A stretch of DNA of 64,000 nucleotides from Actinoallomurus purpureus (GCF_024055795.1 NZ_JAMXMY010000001.1:868001-932000), one strand, 5' to 3'; positions 1-9,652 are shown, numbered from the stretch's first letter. Numbers and translations: made by a program. The notes: generated by a model not told the origin, from the sequence alone.

Positions 1-364
1 AAACCACCTGGTCGGAGCGGGTGAAGTATCCGGGGGCCAGGCGGCGGCCGCACTTCGGGCACGCCGGGCCGGCCCCGATCGTGTGGGTGGCCATCAGGTC
101 GAGTCCGCGGCTGTAACGGCGGGATTGCCGGAACCATGCCGACTTGCATGCGGTCGAGCAGTACCGGCGCCGGGCCGCTGAGCGCGAAGGCAGCGGCTCG
201 TGGCACATCGCGCAGGCTCGCTGGGTGCCATCCATATCTCCGGTCTGCGCCCATTGGTCCTCGCACGCCACTGGGTCGTCGCCGAGATCGACGCCGCCGG
301 ACGCGCCCGACCTGGACGAGGACGACGACGGCAGCGAGGATCCGTGGACTTCACCGATCTTCAT
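1..364 (-). CDS. Partial CDS: small zinc-ribbon protein
   Basis: The reverse strand is open from an ATG at 364 to the left edge of the window (121 codons seen, C-terminus missing). A Ser-rich start is followed by Cys51-x2-Cys54 and Cys69-x3-Cys73, separated by a basic stretch, and then a second pair, Cys102-x2-Cys105. This spacing is typical of a treble-clef or zinc-ribbon fold. The ATG lies 10 bases after the stop of the TetR gene, so the two are probably co-transcribed. I do not recognise the family; DNA or protein binding is only a guess from the zinc motif. An internal ATG near 248 would remove the Ser-rich leader and is an alternative start. Confidence 0.55.
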   Translation of the reverse strand, partial: MKIGEVHGSSLPSSSSSRSGASGGVDLGDDPVACEDQWAQTGDMDGTQRACAMCHEPLPSRSAARRRYCSTACKSAWFRQSRRYSRGLDLMATHTIGAGPACPKCGRRLAPGYFTRSDQVV

Positions 365-373
365 CCATGCCGC

Positions 374-958
374 TCAGGGCCGGGCGCGGATTCCCTCGTA
401 AAGGAGGTCGAGCACCCGGCTCACCTGATCGCGGTCCTCGAGCACAGGCGCGACCATGGCGATACCGCTGAGGGACACCACCACATCGTCCGGTTCGACC
501 TCGGGACGCGTGGCCCCCGCCGCCGCGGTTGCCGCCAGCAGCGTGCCGACGGCTTCATCGACCCGCCCGCGGCTCTGCGCGAACGGGTCCCTGCCCGCGG
601 CCACGACGGCTTCGAGTGCCTCTGTCAGGCCGATCTTGGTGGCCCAGTAGTCGACGAACCGGTCCATCCAGATCCGCAGGGCGTCTTGGGGCGGCACCTG
701 CTCCAGCAGTTCCGCGGCCCCGGCGCACACGGCATCCAGTTCCGAGCGGTAGGCCGCCTCGATGAGGTCTTCGCGTGCCGGGAAGTGGCGGTAGACGGTG
801 CCGACACCGACGCCGGCCTGCTTGGCGATCTCGGTGAAGGGGACGTCGGGACCCCGCTCGACGAACAGGCGCAGCGCCGCCTCGAGGATGCGGGCGCGAT
901 TGCGCTGCCCGTCCGCGCGCGGTCTGCGCTGCGTCGTCTCGGTTCTGGTCACAGTCAC
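374..958 (-). CDS. TetR/AcrR-family transcriptional regulator
   Basis: A 194-residue protein with a classic TetR N-terminal helix-turn-helix (about residues 20-65; GVGTVYRHFPAREDL is the recognition-helix region), followed by an all-helical C-terminal ligand domain. TetR proteins usually repress a divergent or neighbouring gene and release DNA on binding a small molecule. Here the divergent gene at 1455 encodes an NAD-dependent reductase, and GGAAT/CCGGA palindromes lie between them, so autoregulation and control of the reductase are likely (inference). The ligand cannot be read from the sequence. A damaged copy of the 3' end of a very similar gene lies near 2609-2690. Confidence 0.9.
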   Translation of the reverse strand: MTVTRTETTQRRPRADGQRNRARILEAALRLFVERGPDVPFTEIAKQAGVGVGTVYRHFPAREDLIEAAYRSELDAVCAGAAELLEQVPPQDALRIWMDRFVDYWATKIGLTEALEAVVAAGRDPFAQSRGRVDEAVGTLLAATAAAGATRPEVEPDDVVVSLSGIAMVAPVLEDRDQVSRVLDLLYEGIRARP

Positions 959-969
959 CCCTAAGAAGC

Positions 970-981
970 GGAATCCATTCC
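970..981. promoter_or_regulatory. Palindrome upstream of the TetR gene
   Basis: GGAATCCATTCC is a perfect 12-base palindrome starting 12 bases upstream of the TetR start codon. Its GGAAT/ATTCC halves resemble the outer parts of the two CCGGA-N6-TCCGG sites at 1113-1158. It is a candidate autoregulatory operator. Confidence 0.4.
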
Positions 982-1106
982 ACTTTCATGGTACGCCCGG
1001 GGGCCTTGGTCCCAGGCCAGGGGTCGAACGGCCGGGGGTCGGCCCCGGAGCGCGGGGCATGTCCCGCACGTACCCGGGCTTCGCGTCCCGGCCGGTCGAA
1101 CCCCAC

Positions 1107-1158
1107 TTGCATCCGGAACGCATTCCGGTTAGCTTGGTCTTACCGGACCAGATTCCGG
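1107..1158 (+). promoter_or_regulatory. Promoter with two tandem CCGGA-N6-TCCGG operators
   Basis: Two inverted repeats of identical design, CCGGA-six bases-TCCGG, lie at 1113-1128 and 1143-1158, with centres 30 bases apart. The first sits between a possible -35 (TTGCAT, 1107-1112) and a possible -10 (TAGCTT, 1130-1135) with a 17-base spacer. A repressor there would block transcription toward the reductase at 1455. The adjacent TetR protein is the obvious candidate; this assignment is inference. Confidence 0.45.
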
Positions 1159-1230
1159 ATAACGATTCGCCCCCGCGTCGACGGCCCGCAAACGCCTCCA
1201 CGGGGAACGCCGACACCAACGGAGCCCCCC

Positions 1231-1403
1231 ATGAACACCCACCAGCGCCTCACCATGCCCTTCGGCCCGCACCGCTGACTCTCGGACTCGCACTCGTCGC
1301 CCTCCCGGGCATCCCTTGGCTGTTCGCCGTGGTGCGCCGGCTGTCCACCGAAGCGGAGCCGGACCCCGAAAACAACCCTCTGACGCCCGACGGGCAAGGC
1401 TGA
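1231..1403 (+). pseudogene. Possible frameshifted small membrane protein
   Basis: An ATG at 1231 with a GGAG ribosome site opens a frame that stops after 15 codons at 1276. The next frame continues with a hydrophobic stretch (LGLALVALPGIPWLFAVV) and a short polar tail ending at 1403. A single frameshift near 1270 would join them into a roughly 57-residue single-span membrane protein. It could equally be a leader of the reductase mRNA with no protein role. Confidence 0.25.
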
Positions 1404-1454
1404 ACCAACAGCCCTCCGGCGCGGGCACCACTCCACTGTGAAGGACTGAACGCA

Positions 1455-2510
1455 ATGAGCACAGAAGACCTCTCATTCCCCGAAGACGAGAAGGTGCTGG
1501 TCACCGGCGGCAGCGGTTTCGTCGGCGCCCACACGGTCGCACGCCTGCTGCGCGAGGGGCATCGCATCCGGGTGGCGGTCCGGGGGCCCGCACAGGAGGC
1601 TCAGGTGCTGGCGGCGCTCCGGCAGGCCGGGGTCGATCGGGCGGACTTGCTGGAGTTCGCGGTCGCGGACCTCAGCGCCGACGACGGCTGGGCGCAGGCC
1701 ATGGACGGGATCGCGCACGTCCTGCACCACGCGTCGCCCTTCCCGCCCACTCCTCCCGAGACGGAGGACGAGGTCATCCTCCCCGCCCGCGACGGCGCGC
1801 TGCGGGTGATCGCCGCCGCCCGCAGCGCCGGGATCCCTCGGGTCGTGATGACGTCCTCCTTCGCCGCGGTCGGGTACACCCTGACGCCCGACGACCACTA
1901 CACGGAGGAGAACTGGACCGACCCGGACACCCCCGGGCTGCCCGCCTACCACAAGTCGAAGGTGCTGGCCGAGGCGGCGGCGTGGGACTACGTCAAGACC
2001 AACGGGGGCATCGAGTTGGTGGTCGTCAACCCCACCGGCATCTTCGGCCCCCAACTCGTGGACCGGCCCTCAGGCTCCATCGGACTGATCAAGGCCCTCA
2101 TGGCCGGCGAGATGTCCGTGGTGCCGGTCTGGAACTTCGGCGTCGTCGACGTGCGTGACGTCGTGGACCTGCATCTGCGCGCGATGCTGCACCCGAACGC
2201 GGCGGGCGAGCGATTCCTCGCCAACAGCGGATCGTCGAGCCTGTTCAAGATCGCGAACATCCTTCGCGAGCAATTCCCCGCCGCGGCCGACCGGCTGCCC
2301 GCGACGGAACTGACCATCGAGCAGGTACGCAAGGCCGCGAAGACCGAGCCCACGCTGAAGGACGCCGCCGTTCTGGAGGGCCGGATCCCCGACATCAGCC
2401 ACGAGAAGGCCAGTTCGGTCCTTGGCTGGGAGCCCCTGGACGTCAGGGACACCATCGTGGCAACCGCGGAGGCCCTGATCGAGCTGGGCGCGGTCGCCCT
2501 GCCGGAGTAG
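1455..2510 (+). CDS. NAD(P)-dependent epimerase/dehydratase, aldehyde or dihydroflavonol-reductase type
   Basis: A 351-residue extended short-chain dehydrogenase. The Rossmann glycine motif TGGSGFVGAH is at about residues 17-26, the central SS pair at 134-135, and the catalytic YHKSK (Tyr165, Lys169) is intact. The 'LHHASPF' and 'NPTGIFGPQL' segments fit the dihydroflavonol-4-reductase / aldehyde-reductase branch, which reduces carbonyls with NAD(P)H in the cytosol. The start ATG follows AAGGACTGAACGCA. The gene is divergent from the TetR regulator and sits behind two operator-like repeats, suggesting inducible detoxification or reduction of a small carbonyl compound (inference). The substrate cannot be assigned. 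Confidence 0.88.
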   Translation: MSTEDLSFPEDEKVLVTGGSGFVGAHTVARLLREGHRIRVAVRGPAQEAQVLAALRQAGVDRADLLEFAVADLSADDGWAQAMDGIAHVLHHASPFPPTPPETEDEVILPARDGALRVIAAARSAGIPRVVMTSSFAAVGYTLTPDDHYTEENWTDPDTPGLPAYHKSKVLAEAAAWDYVKTNGGIELVVVNPTGIFGPQLVDRPSGSIGLIKALMAGEMSVVPVWNFGVVDVRDVVDLHLRAMLHPNAAGERFLANSGSSSLFKIANILREQFPAAADRLPATELTIEQVRKAAKTEPTLKDAAVLEGRIPDISHEKASSVLGWEPLDVRDTIVATAEALIELGAVALPE

Positions 2511-2608
2511 GGCAGCTCCACGTCGTGACCGACGACCAGCTCGGTCGTCAACCGTGAAGTAGCGAACAGGCCGTGGTGGTCGGGGCAATATGCCCTCTGT
2601 CGCCACGC

Positions 2609-2690
2609 TCAGGGCCGGGTGCGGATCCCCTCATGGAGGAGGTCGAGCACCCGGCTCACCTGATCGTCCGGATCGACCTCGGGACGCGTA
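2609..2690 (-). pseudogene. 3' remnant of a second TetR gene
   Basis: The reverse strand encodes QVSRVLDLLHEGIRTRP and a stop. This is nearly identical to the last residues of the TetR protein at 374-958 (QVSRVLDLLYEGIRARP). The match is broken by an internal deletion of roughly 60 bases relative to the intact gene, and nothing upstream is recognisable as TetR. It is a duplicated, decayed fragment. Confidence 0.6.
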
Positions 2691-2699
2691 CCCGGGCTT

Positions 2700-3130
2700 C
2701 GCGACCGGATGGTGGCCTGCTGGTGCAGACCCTCGCCGCCGCCGGCGAACTCCAGCGCGACCTCCAGCGCGACCTCCAGCGGGAACTGACCTACGACGGG
2801 CTGCGGGCCGCCGAGGCCAAGGGCAGCAAGGGCGGCCGCCGCCCGGCCATCAAGACCGAGAAGACCGATGCCGTGCGCACCGCGTACCTGGAGGGCGGGT
2901 CTATTGCCGCCCTGTCCCGCGAACACGGCGTCAGCCGGGGCGCCGGCCGTACGGCCGGCGCCGACCTCATGCCCGAGCACACTCCCGCCGACCAGGACGC
3001 CCCGGCCCCGGAACTGCCGGTCGCCCTCCACATGCCGGGCAAGGTCGCCGACTTCCTCCGCGCCGCCGAGCTGGAGCCCGCCGAGTGGGCCGCCCTCGAC
3101 CAGGGCGTGACCGTACGGCGCGGCCAGGGC
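2700..3130 (+). pseudogene. Remnant of a serine-recombinase (resolvase) C-terminal region
   Basis: The plus frame reads LQRELTYDGLRAAEAKGSKG, then GGRRPAIKTEKT and an HTH-like SIAALSREHGVSRG. This is the usual end of resolvase/invertase-type recombinases (E-helix followed by a DNA-binding HTH). The catalytic N-terminal domain with its Ser is missing, and the frame is joined upstream to the antisense of the TetR remnant. A short direct repeat (GCGACCTCCA) occurs at the start. The downstream part, up to about 3130, is Ala/Glu-rich and not identified. This is a scar of a lost mobile element. Confidence 0.5.
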
Positions 3131-3305
3131 TACACACTTCGCGGGGGCTCCCGTCTGACCAAGCCGGGGTCGGCGATGGGCCCGGTCGTGCGTCGCGCCC
3201 AGCGGGCCTGGCCGTGTATGTCGCCCACCGATGCGAGCCTGCGGGATGTGGCGAACGAAGCATGTCTCGGTAGCGGAGAGGACGCCGGAAGATGATCAAC
3301 CGAGT

Positions 3306-3339
3306 CATCGAGGGCACGGAGTGGTCCGTGCCCTCGATG
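3306..3339 (-). terminator. Stem-loop terminator
   Basis: A perfect inverted repeat with 15-base arms (CATCGAGGGCACGGA and its complement) encloses a GTGG tetraloop. It lies 25 bases beyond the stop of the leftward secreted-protein gene. There is no clear T-tract, as is common in actinomycetes. Confidence 0.7.
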
Positions 3340-3364
3340 CGGCCAGATGGTGGAACCGCCGTAA

Positions 3365-3679
3365 TCAATCGCCGTAGTCTTCCTCCTCGACGTTGCCGCT
3401 GCCCGACACCCGGCTGTTCCGTACGCCTCCGACGTTCCTCGAGCCGCCGGTGATGTTGCCGACGCCACCGGTACTGGTGGTGTCATCGTCGTCTCGCGGG
3501 ATGAACCGGTGCCCGATCGGGAGGCCACTGACGCCGACGTTGCCCGGGGCCGCGGCCACGGTCCGGCCGTGAGCCGGCGCCGCGGCGGTGTTGTGGGCGG
3601 ACGCAGGCGAAGTGATCATCAGGGCGCTCGCCACTGCCGCAGTCGCCAGGCAGGAAGCGGCATAAGCCTTTCGCATCAT
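3365..3679 (-). CDS. Small secreted protein, unknown function
   Basis: A 104-residue product with a clear Sec signal peptide: basic MMRKAY start, hydrophobic AASCLATAAVASALMI, and an SPASA-HN cleavage site near residue 28. The mature part is about 75 residues and low in complexity. It is rich in Gly, Asn, Ser and Asp (DDDDTTS, then GNITGG/GGVRN-type repeats) and ends in an acidic EEEDYGD. The Gly/Asn pattern is weakly like extracellular structural or surface proteins, but I do not recognise a family. An AAGAGGTG ribosome site precedes the start and the upstream region is unusually AT-rich. A strong hairpin follows the gene. Confidence 0.65.
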   Translation of the reverse strand: MMRKAYAASCLATAAVASALMITSPASAHNTAAAPAHGRTVAAAPGNVGVSGLPIGHRFIPRDDDDTTSTGGVGNITGGSRNVGGVRNSRVSGSGNVEEEDYGD

Positions 3680-4116
3680 GCTGAGTCACCTCTTTACGGA
3701 AAATGGTATCGGGTGCCTAACATGTTGACCCTCACGGCATACGTCGAGGGGCATCACCATTGCCATTATTCCTTGATTATCTTGAAATAACACAATGGGT
3801 AGGTAACGTCTGGCCAAATTGGCGACTCAATAGGAATTTCCTATCATGCTCTCGTGTTTGCGATGGCCTGGCGCCGAGAACTCGGTTTCCCGCCGTTGAC
3901 CGGCACGGACAAACTCTCGTCGGCAGAGAGGTCAGGTAACGACCGTCCTTTGCCGGGCGGAAGAGTCGAGAGGACCGGGGCGGCATGCGGCGCTCACGGA
4001 CGTCATGGGCCGATGGCCAGGACGGCGTCACGCCCCGGGCATCACGACGGTGGCCGGGCCCTCTCGGCGGGGAAGGCTGCTCGCGATACGCGGGTCCTCC
4101 CCCACACGCCGGGCGG
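3680..4116. other. AT-rich intergenic region with two palindromes
   Basis: I see no gene here. The first 170 bases are much richer in A and T than the surroundings and probably hold the leftward promoter of the secreted-protein gene. Two perfect odd palindromes stand out: GCCAAATTGGC at 3813-3823 and ATAGGAATTTCCTAT at 3830-3844. They are candidate regulator sites. The part beyond 3850 is GC-rich 3' DNA of the ABC operon with no recognisable element. Confidence 0.4.
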
Positions 4117-5232
<1,116 letters not shown>

Positions 5233-5268
5233 TGCTGTCTCCTTAGCCCCTCATTCCTGTGCCGCCCC

Positions 5269-6297
5269 TCACTCCTGTGGTCGTACGACGGCCTTGACCA
5301 GCGTCGGGTCGCGGGCGCCGGCGGTGAGCGCCTGCTCGACCTCGGCCAGGCCGTAGTGGCCGGTGACCAGGGCGTCCAGCCGGACGCGCCCGGAGGCGGC
5401 GAGCGCGATGGCCGCCGGCCAGGTATTGGCGTAGCGGAACGTGCCCGTCACCTGAAGTTCGCGTGTCTGCACATGCGCCAGCGGCAGCGGGATCTCCTCC
5501 CCGCCCATGCCGACGAGGACGACCCGCCCGGCCCGGCCCACCGCGCGGACGGCCTCGGCGATGGCGGCGGGATGACCGGAGCATTCGAGCAGCACGTCGG
5601 GGTCGAACGCCGCGTCGGTCAGGCCGCCCTCGCGTACGTCGAGGGCCACGCTCGCGCCGAGGTCACGGGCGAGCGCGAGCCGGACCGGGTTCACGTCGGT
5701 GACCATGACGTCGGTGGCGCCGAACGCCCGCGCGGCCTGCAGGCACAGCAGCCCGACCGGGCCCGCGCCGGTGACGAGCACGCGGCTGCCCGGTTCGACC
5801 CGCGCCTTGCGGCAGGCCCACACGCCCACCGACAGCGGCTCGATCAGGGCGGCGGCGTCGTCGGACAGGGAGTCCGGGACGGGATGGGCGAACTGCTCGT
5901 GCACGACGACGTACTCGCAGAACGCCCCGTCGATCGGGGGCGTGCCGAAGAACCGCATCGCCGGGCAGAGGTTGTACCGGCCGGCGCGGCACTGCGGGCA
6001 GGTGAAGTCGGGCACGCCGGGTTCCAGTGAGACGCGCTGCCCGAGGCGGTGACGGGCGGCCTCGGAGCCGGCGCCGGCCACGGTCCCGGACGGTTCGTGG
6101 CCGAGGACCAGGGGGGACTCGACCACGAAGTCGCCGATCCTGCCGTGCTCGTAGTAGTGCACGTCGGAACCGCACGTGCCGACCGATGCGACCTGGACGA
6201 GCACGTCGTGGGGGCCGGGCTCGGGCCGGGGCCGTTCCTCCAGCGTGATCTTGCCGACGTCGTGGAGTACGGCTGCGCGCATGGTGTGCTCGGCCAT
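5269..6297 (-). CDS. Zinc-dependent medium-chain dehydrogenase, sorbitol/xylitol-dehydrogenase type
   Basis: A 342-residue NAD-dependent polyol dehydrogenase. Catalytic zinc ligands are Cys42 (TCGSDVHYYEHG), His67 and Glu68 (GHEPSG), and the Rossmann motif is GAGPVGLL. The structural-zinc loop keeps only three of the usual four cysteines (CPQCRAGRYNLC), as in some sorbitol dehydrogenases. The frame is open upstream into the permease gene, but MAEHTMRAAV at 6297 is the natural start, 12 bases after the permease stop. Its place inside the transporter operon suggests that it oxidises the imported polyol to a ketose in the cytosol (inference). The exact polyol is unknown. Confidence 0.88.
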   Translation of the reverse strand: MAEHTMRAAVLHDVGKITLEERPRPEPGPHDVLVQVASVGTCGSDVHYYEHGRIGDFVVESPLVLGHEPSGTVAGAGSEAARHRLGQRVSLEPGVPDFTCPQCRAGRYNLCPAMRFFGTPPIDGAFCEYVVVHEQFAHPVPDSLSDDAAALIEPLSVGVWACRKARVEPGSRVLVTGAGPVGLLCLQAARAFGATDVMVTDVNPVRLALARDLGASVALDVREGGLTDAAFDPDVLLECSGHPAAIAEAVRAVGRAGRVVLVGMGGEEIPLPLAHVQTRELQVTGTFRYANTWPAAIALAASGRVRLDALVTGHYGLAEVEQALTAGARDPTLVKAVVRPQE

Positions 6298-6308
6298 GGT
6301 CCTCGCTC

Positions 6309-7259
6309 CTACTCTCCGGTGACCGCCCCGAGGGTGAGCCCGGTGACCAGCCAGCGGCGGACGGCCAGCCCGGCGAGCATCATCGGCAGGACCACGATCG
6401 TGCCGATGGCGGTGAGCTGACCCCAGTCGATGCCCGTCTGCGTGACCAGCTGGGACGCGGCGATGGGCAGTGTCTGGGAGTTGGGCCCGGAGAAGACCAC
6501 CGCGAACGCGTAGTCGTTCCAGGCGAAGACCAGGCACAGCACGAAGGTGGTGACCAGCCCGGACTTGGTGAGGGGAAGGATGACGGTGCGGAACGCCTGC
6601 CAGCGGGTGCAGCCGGCGACCAGCGCGGACTCCTCCAGGGACGGGGGCACGTCGGCGAAGAACGCGCTCATCAGCCAGATCGCGAACGGCAGGTTGAAGG
6701 TCAGGTAGGCCAGCACGAGGCCGGGGATCGAGTCGATCAGGCCGAGCCCGCGGAAGATGAGGAAGAGCGGGACCACGACCGCCGCGATGGGCGCCATGCG
6801 GGTGGAGATGATCCAGAAGGCCAGGTGCCGCTTCCCGCGCATCGGGGTGCGCGCCAGGCCGTATCCGGCGAGCGCGCCGAGGCAGACCGCGAGCGACGCG
6901 GAGATCCCGGCGGCGAGCACACTGTGCCAGATGTAGGGCGTGAGGTTGTTCGAGCCGGTGAACAGGTTGCGGTAGTTCTGCCCGGTCGGCGGGAACAGCA
7001 CCTGGGGTGTGGCCGCGGTGACGTCCTTGCGGTTCTTGAACGACGACAGCAGCATCCACAGCAGGGGGACCAGCGTCCACGCCAGCGCCACGAGGAGGAC
7101 GACCCGCACTCCCCACCGGGAGCGGCGGCTGCTGGCCTCCAGCGGTGACTGCGGCACGCCGGGCGGGGCGGCCGTGATCGCCTGCCCGTTCTTCAGCACG
7201 ACCCGGCCGGGGCCGTCGCGCCGGTGTGTGAACGGATGTGGCGTGGTCGGAGTGCTCAT
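6309..7259 (-). CDS. ABC sugar transporter permease, MalG type
   Basis: A 316-residue inner-membrane protein with about six transmembrane helices and the EAA loop typical of binding-protein-dependent permeases (EESALVAGCTRWQAFRTVILP). Its start ATG overlaps the stop of the upstream permease (ATGA at 7256-7259), so it is translationally coupled. The N-terminal about 45 residues are polar and cytosolic. It should pair with the MalF-type protein to form the translocation path and dock the ATPase at 4117-5232. Confidence 0.92.
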   Translation of the reverse strand: MSTPTTPHPFTHRRDGPGRVVLKNGQAITAAPPGVPQSPLEASSRRSRWGVRVVLLVALAWTLVPLLWMLLSSFKNRKDVTAATPQVLFPPTGQNYRNLFTGSNNLTPYIWHSVLAAGISASLAVCLGALAGYGLARTPMRGKRHLAFWIISTRMAPIAAVVVPLFLIFRGLGLIDSIPGLVLAYLTFNLPFAIWLMSAFFADVPPSLEESALVAGCTRWQAFRTVILPLTKSGLVTTFVLCLVFAWNDYAFAVVFSGPNSQTLPIAASQLVTQTGIDWGQLTAIGTIVVLPMMLAGLAVRRWLVTGLTLGAVTGE

Positions 7260-8188
7260 CGGGTCAACCCCCTGGTGTCCAGGAGCCGGACGAACATGCG
7301 GGCGATGAAGATGGAGAACGCGAGCATCGCCAGGCCGATCGCGGCGGCGTAGCCGAGGTCGAAGAACCGGAACGCGGTCTCGTACAACCGGATAGGGACG
7401 ATCTTGGTGGCGTCCGCCGGTCCGCCGTTGGTGGTGACCCAGATGATGTCGAAGTAGCGGATGGCGTCCATGGAGCGGATGAGCAGCGCCACGAGCAGAA
7501 CGTTGGAGATCGCCGGGAGGATGATGTACCGGAACGTCATCCACCAGGACGCGCCGTCGACGGCGGCGGCCTCCCGCACCGTTTGCGGCACGCTGGACAG
7601 CCCGGCGAGGGTGATCAGGGCGATCAGCGGGGTCCACTCCCACACGTCCATCAGGACGACGGCGGCGAAGGCGCTGGTGGGGTCGCCGAGGACGTCGCCG
7701 CTGAACCCGAGGGAGCGCAGGATCCACGCGTACAGCCCGAAGGTCGAGTCGGTGAGGTAGCGGCCCAGCAGCCCGACGATCGAGGGCGCGGCGAACATCG
7801 GCAGCAGCACCAGGCTGAGCAGGATGTTGCGGCCGCGCAGCACACGCTGCAGGCACAGGGCGATAGCCACCCCCAGGATCATCTCCAGCCCGACGGTCAG
7901 GACGAAATAGACGACCGTGCGCAGCCAGGACATCCACATGTCGGTGTCGGTGAAGAACCGCGCCCAGTTCCTGAGGGCGGCCGGTTCGAGGCGTACCCCG
8001 CCCAGCAGCCGGACCCGGGAGAAGCTCATCGCGATCAGGGCGAGGAACGGAACGATCGACAGCGCGGCCAGCACGATCAGGCCGGGTGTCATCATCTTGC
8101 CCTCGAAGCCGATGTGCGGCCTCCGGGCGGCGGTCTCGGGCCGGGTGGGCCGGTGCAGGACCGGTGAGGTGTCCGCGACGTGCGCCAT
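7256..8188 (-). CDS. ABC sugar transporter permease, MalF type
   Basis: A 310-residue permease with six predicted membrane helices, the first near residues 35-55 (LIVLAALSIVPFLALIAM). The EAA loop is REAAAVDGASWWMTFRYIIL. It starts immediately after the stop of the binding-protein gene (8189) and overlaps the next permease by four bases. Order and overlaps show one operon: binding protein, MalF, MalG, dehydrogenase, ATPase. It lacks the extra N-terminal helices of enteric MalF, as usual for the actinobacterial sugar family. Confidence 0.92.
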   Translation of the reverse strand: MAHVADTSPVLHRPTRPETAARRPHIGFEGKMMTPGLIVLAALSIVPFLALIAMSFSRVRLLGGVRLEPAALRNWARFFTDTDMWMSWLRTVVYFVLTVGLEMILGVAIALCLQRVLRGRNILLSLVLLPMFAAPSIVGLLGRYLTDSTFGLYAWILRSLGFSGDVLGDPTSAFAAVVLMDVWEWTPLIALITLAGLSSVPQTVREAAAVDGASWWMTFRYIILPAISNVLLVALLIRSMDAIRYFDIIWVTTNGGPADATKIVPIRLYETAFRFFDLGYAAAIGLAMLAFSIFIARMFVRLLDTRGLTR

Positions 8189-9652
8189 CTACGCCACCCA
8201 CCCTCGCGCCACGATGCGGTCGATCCGTTTCTTGGTCGAACGCATGGCCTCCTCCGGTGACGCCTCCCCGGTCAGCATCCGGGACAGCTGGGTGAAGATC
8301 GCGGTGTCGCACTCGTTCCACATCGGGATCTTCGGCCGCAGGCCGATGCGGTCGGGCAGCCAGGCCTGCGTCACCGCAGAGGCGGTGAGCATGTTCGGCA
8401 TCGACGACGGCCGTTTCTCCGCCGCGCGGACCTCCGGCAGCCGGTAGACGGACGTACGGGTGGGGGTGCCCCCGCCGGCCTTGCTCTTCAGGTCGGCGAG
8501 CTGGGTGGCGGGCGCGGTCGCCCACACGATGAACAGCCAGGCCGCGCCGCGCTCGTGCGGCCGGGTGTTGGCGTTGATGGCCACGCCCGTGCCGCCGTAC
8601 ATGTTGGCGGTGCCGGCCGGGCCCTTCGGCAGCGGCGCGTAGTCGACCTTGCCGGGGATGACCTGCTCGTTGGTGGCCGCGTACTCGTGCCAGTTCGGGC
8701 ACATCGCCAGGCGGCCGGCGCGCATCGCGGCGCCCAGGCCGTCCCAGTCCCACGTCCGGGAGGCCGGGTCGGCGATACCGAGCAGACGGTCGTAGAAGCG
8801 TGCGGCGGCGATCGCGGCGGGCGAGTCCAGCCGGCACGGGCCGGGGTCCTGCGCGCCCAGGCGGCCGACCTTTTTGCCGTTGTCGAAGTAGTCGCCGCCG
8901 TAGGACCACAGCACGTTGCTGAAGTCGTTCATCAGGGAGTCGTGCTGGCGGGCCTGGTGCCCGGTGCCGTACGCGACGTCGGACCTGGCGTTCTTGTTGA
9001 ACCACTCGGCGATCTTGAAGTACTCCTCCCACGTGCGGTCGCCGCCCGGCGTGGGGTCGAACCCGAGGTCGTGCGCCATGCGGCCGTGGTACTTGGCGAA
9101 CAGGTCGCGCCGGTACTGCCAGATCATCGTCGGCGCGTCGTAGGGCAGGGTGTAGATCGCGTGCGGGTCGACGAACCGGCCGGCGGCGTCCAGCTGGGTG
9201 GGGATGAAGTCCCCGACTCCCCCGGGTACCTTCGGCAGGTTCGGGTCGGCCTGCATCGTGCGCAGGTCCACCAGCCCTTTCCGGTACGGCGCGAGGATCT
9301 GGTACGGGTCGGCGTAGATCACCTGGTACTCCGCGCCGCCGGAGGCCAGGTCCAGGGCGACCCGCTGGGCCACCGCGTTCAGCTCCAGCGTGACGATCTT
9401 GATGTTGATGCCGGTCAGGTCGGTGAACGGGCGGACGTTCGCGGCGATCGCCGCGGTGGGCGCGGTGTTCTCGGAGATGAAGTTCAACGTGGCGCCCGCG
9501 AACTGCCGCCACGGGTCGCCGCTCCGGGCCCGGCGGACGTCGCCCTGCGCGCCGCAGGCACTCAGGGCCGCGGCCGCGGTCAGCGAGGCTCCGGCGGCCA
9601 GGGCACCGCGAAGGACCTCACGCCTACTCGGCCGGGATGAATCGCCGTCCAC
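8189..9652 (-). CDS. Extracellular sugar-binding lipoprotein of the ABC transporter
   Basis: A 487-residue binding protein. I place the start at GTG 9652, because GGGAGGAGCA precedes it and the signal peptide begins directly after; an ATG at 9694 is in frame but has no ribosome site. The N-terminus carries a twin-arginine-like SRREVLRG, a hydrophobic core and the lipobox LSAC, so it is probably exported and lipid-anchored outside the membrane. The rest has the two-lobe layout of family-1 carbohydrate-binding proteins (DLTGINIKIVTLELNAVAQR near the front, aromatic-rich middle). It delivers the sugar or polyol to the permeases encoded next in the operon. It is longer than typical members (about 420). 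Confidence 0.9.
   Translation of the reverse strand: MDGDSSRPSRREVLRGALAAGASLTAAAALSACGAQGDVRRARSGDPWRQFAGATLNFISENTAPTAAIAANVRPFTDLTGINIKIVTLELNAVAQRVALDLASGGAEYQVIYADPYQILAPYRKGLVDLRTMQADPNLPKVPGGVGDFIPTQLDAAGRFVDPHAIYTLPYDAPTMIWQYRRDLFAKYHGRMAHDLGFDPTPGGDRTWEEYFKIAEWFNKNARSDVAYGTGHQARQHDSLMNDFSNVLWSYGGDYFDNGKKVGRLGAQDPGPCRLDSPAAIAAARFYDRLLGIADPASRTWDWDGLGAAMRAGRLAMCPNWHEYAATNEQVIPGKVDYAPLPKGPAGTANMYGGTGVAINANTRPHERGAAWLFIVWATAPATQLADLKSKAGGGTPTRTSVYRLPEVRAAEKRPSSMPNMLTASAVTQAWLPDRIGLRPKIPMWNECDTAIFTQLSRMLTGEASPEEAMRSTKKRIDRIVARGWVA

Noticed and set aside
5269-7116. A long frame that would fuse a permease-region peptide to the dehydrogenase
   Set aside because: The upstream half is an out-of-frame reading of the MalG-type gene. 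The dehydrogenase has its own start at 6297.
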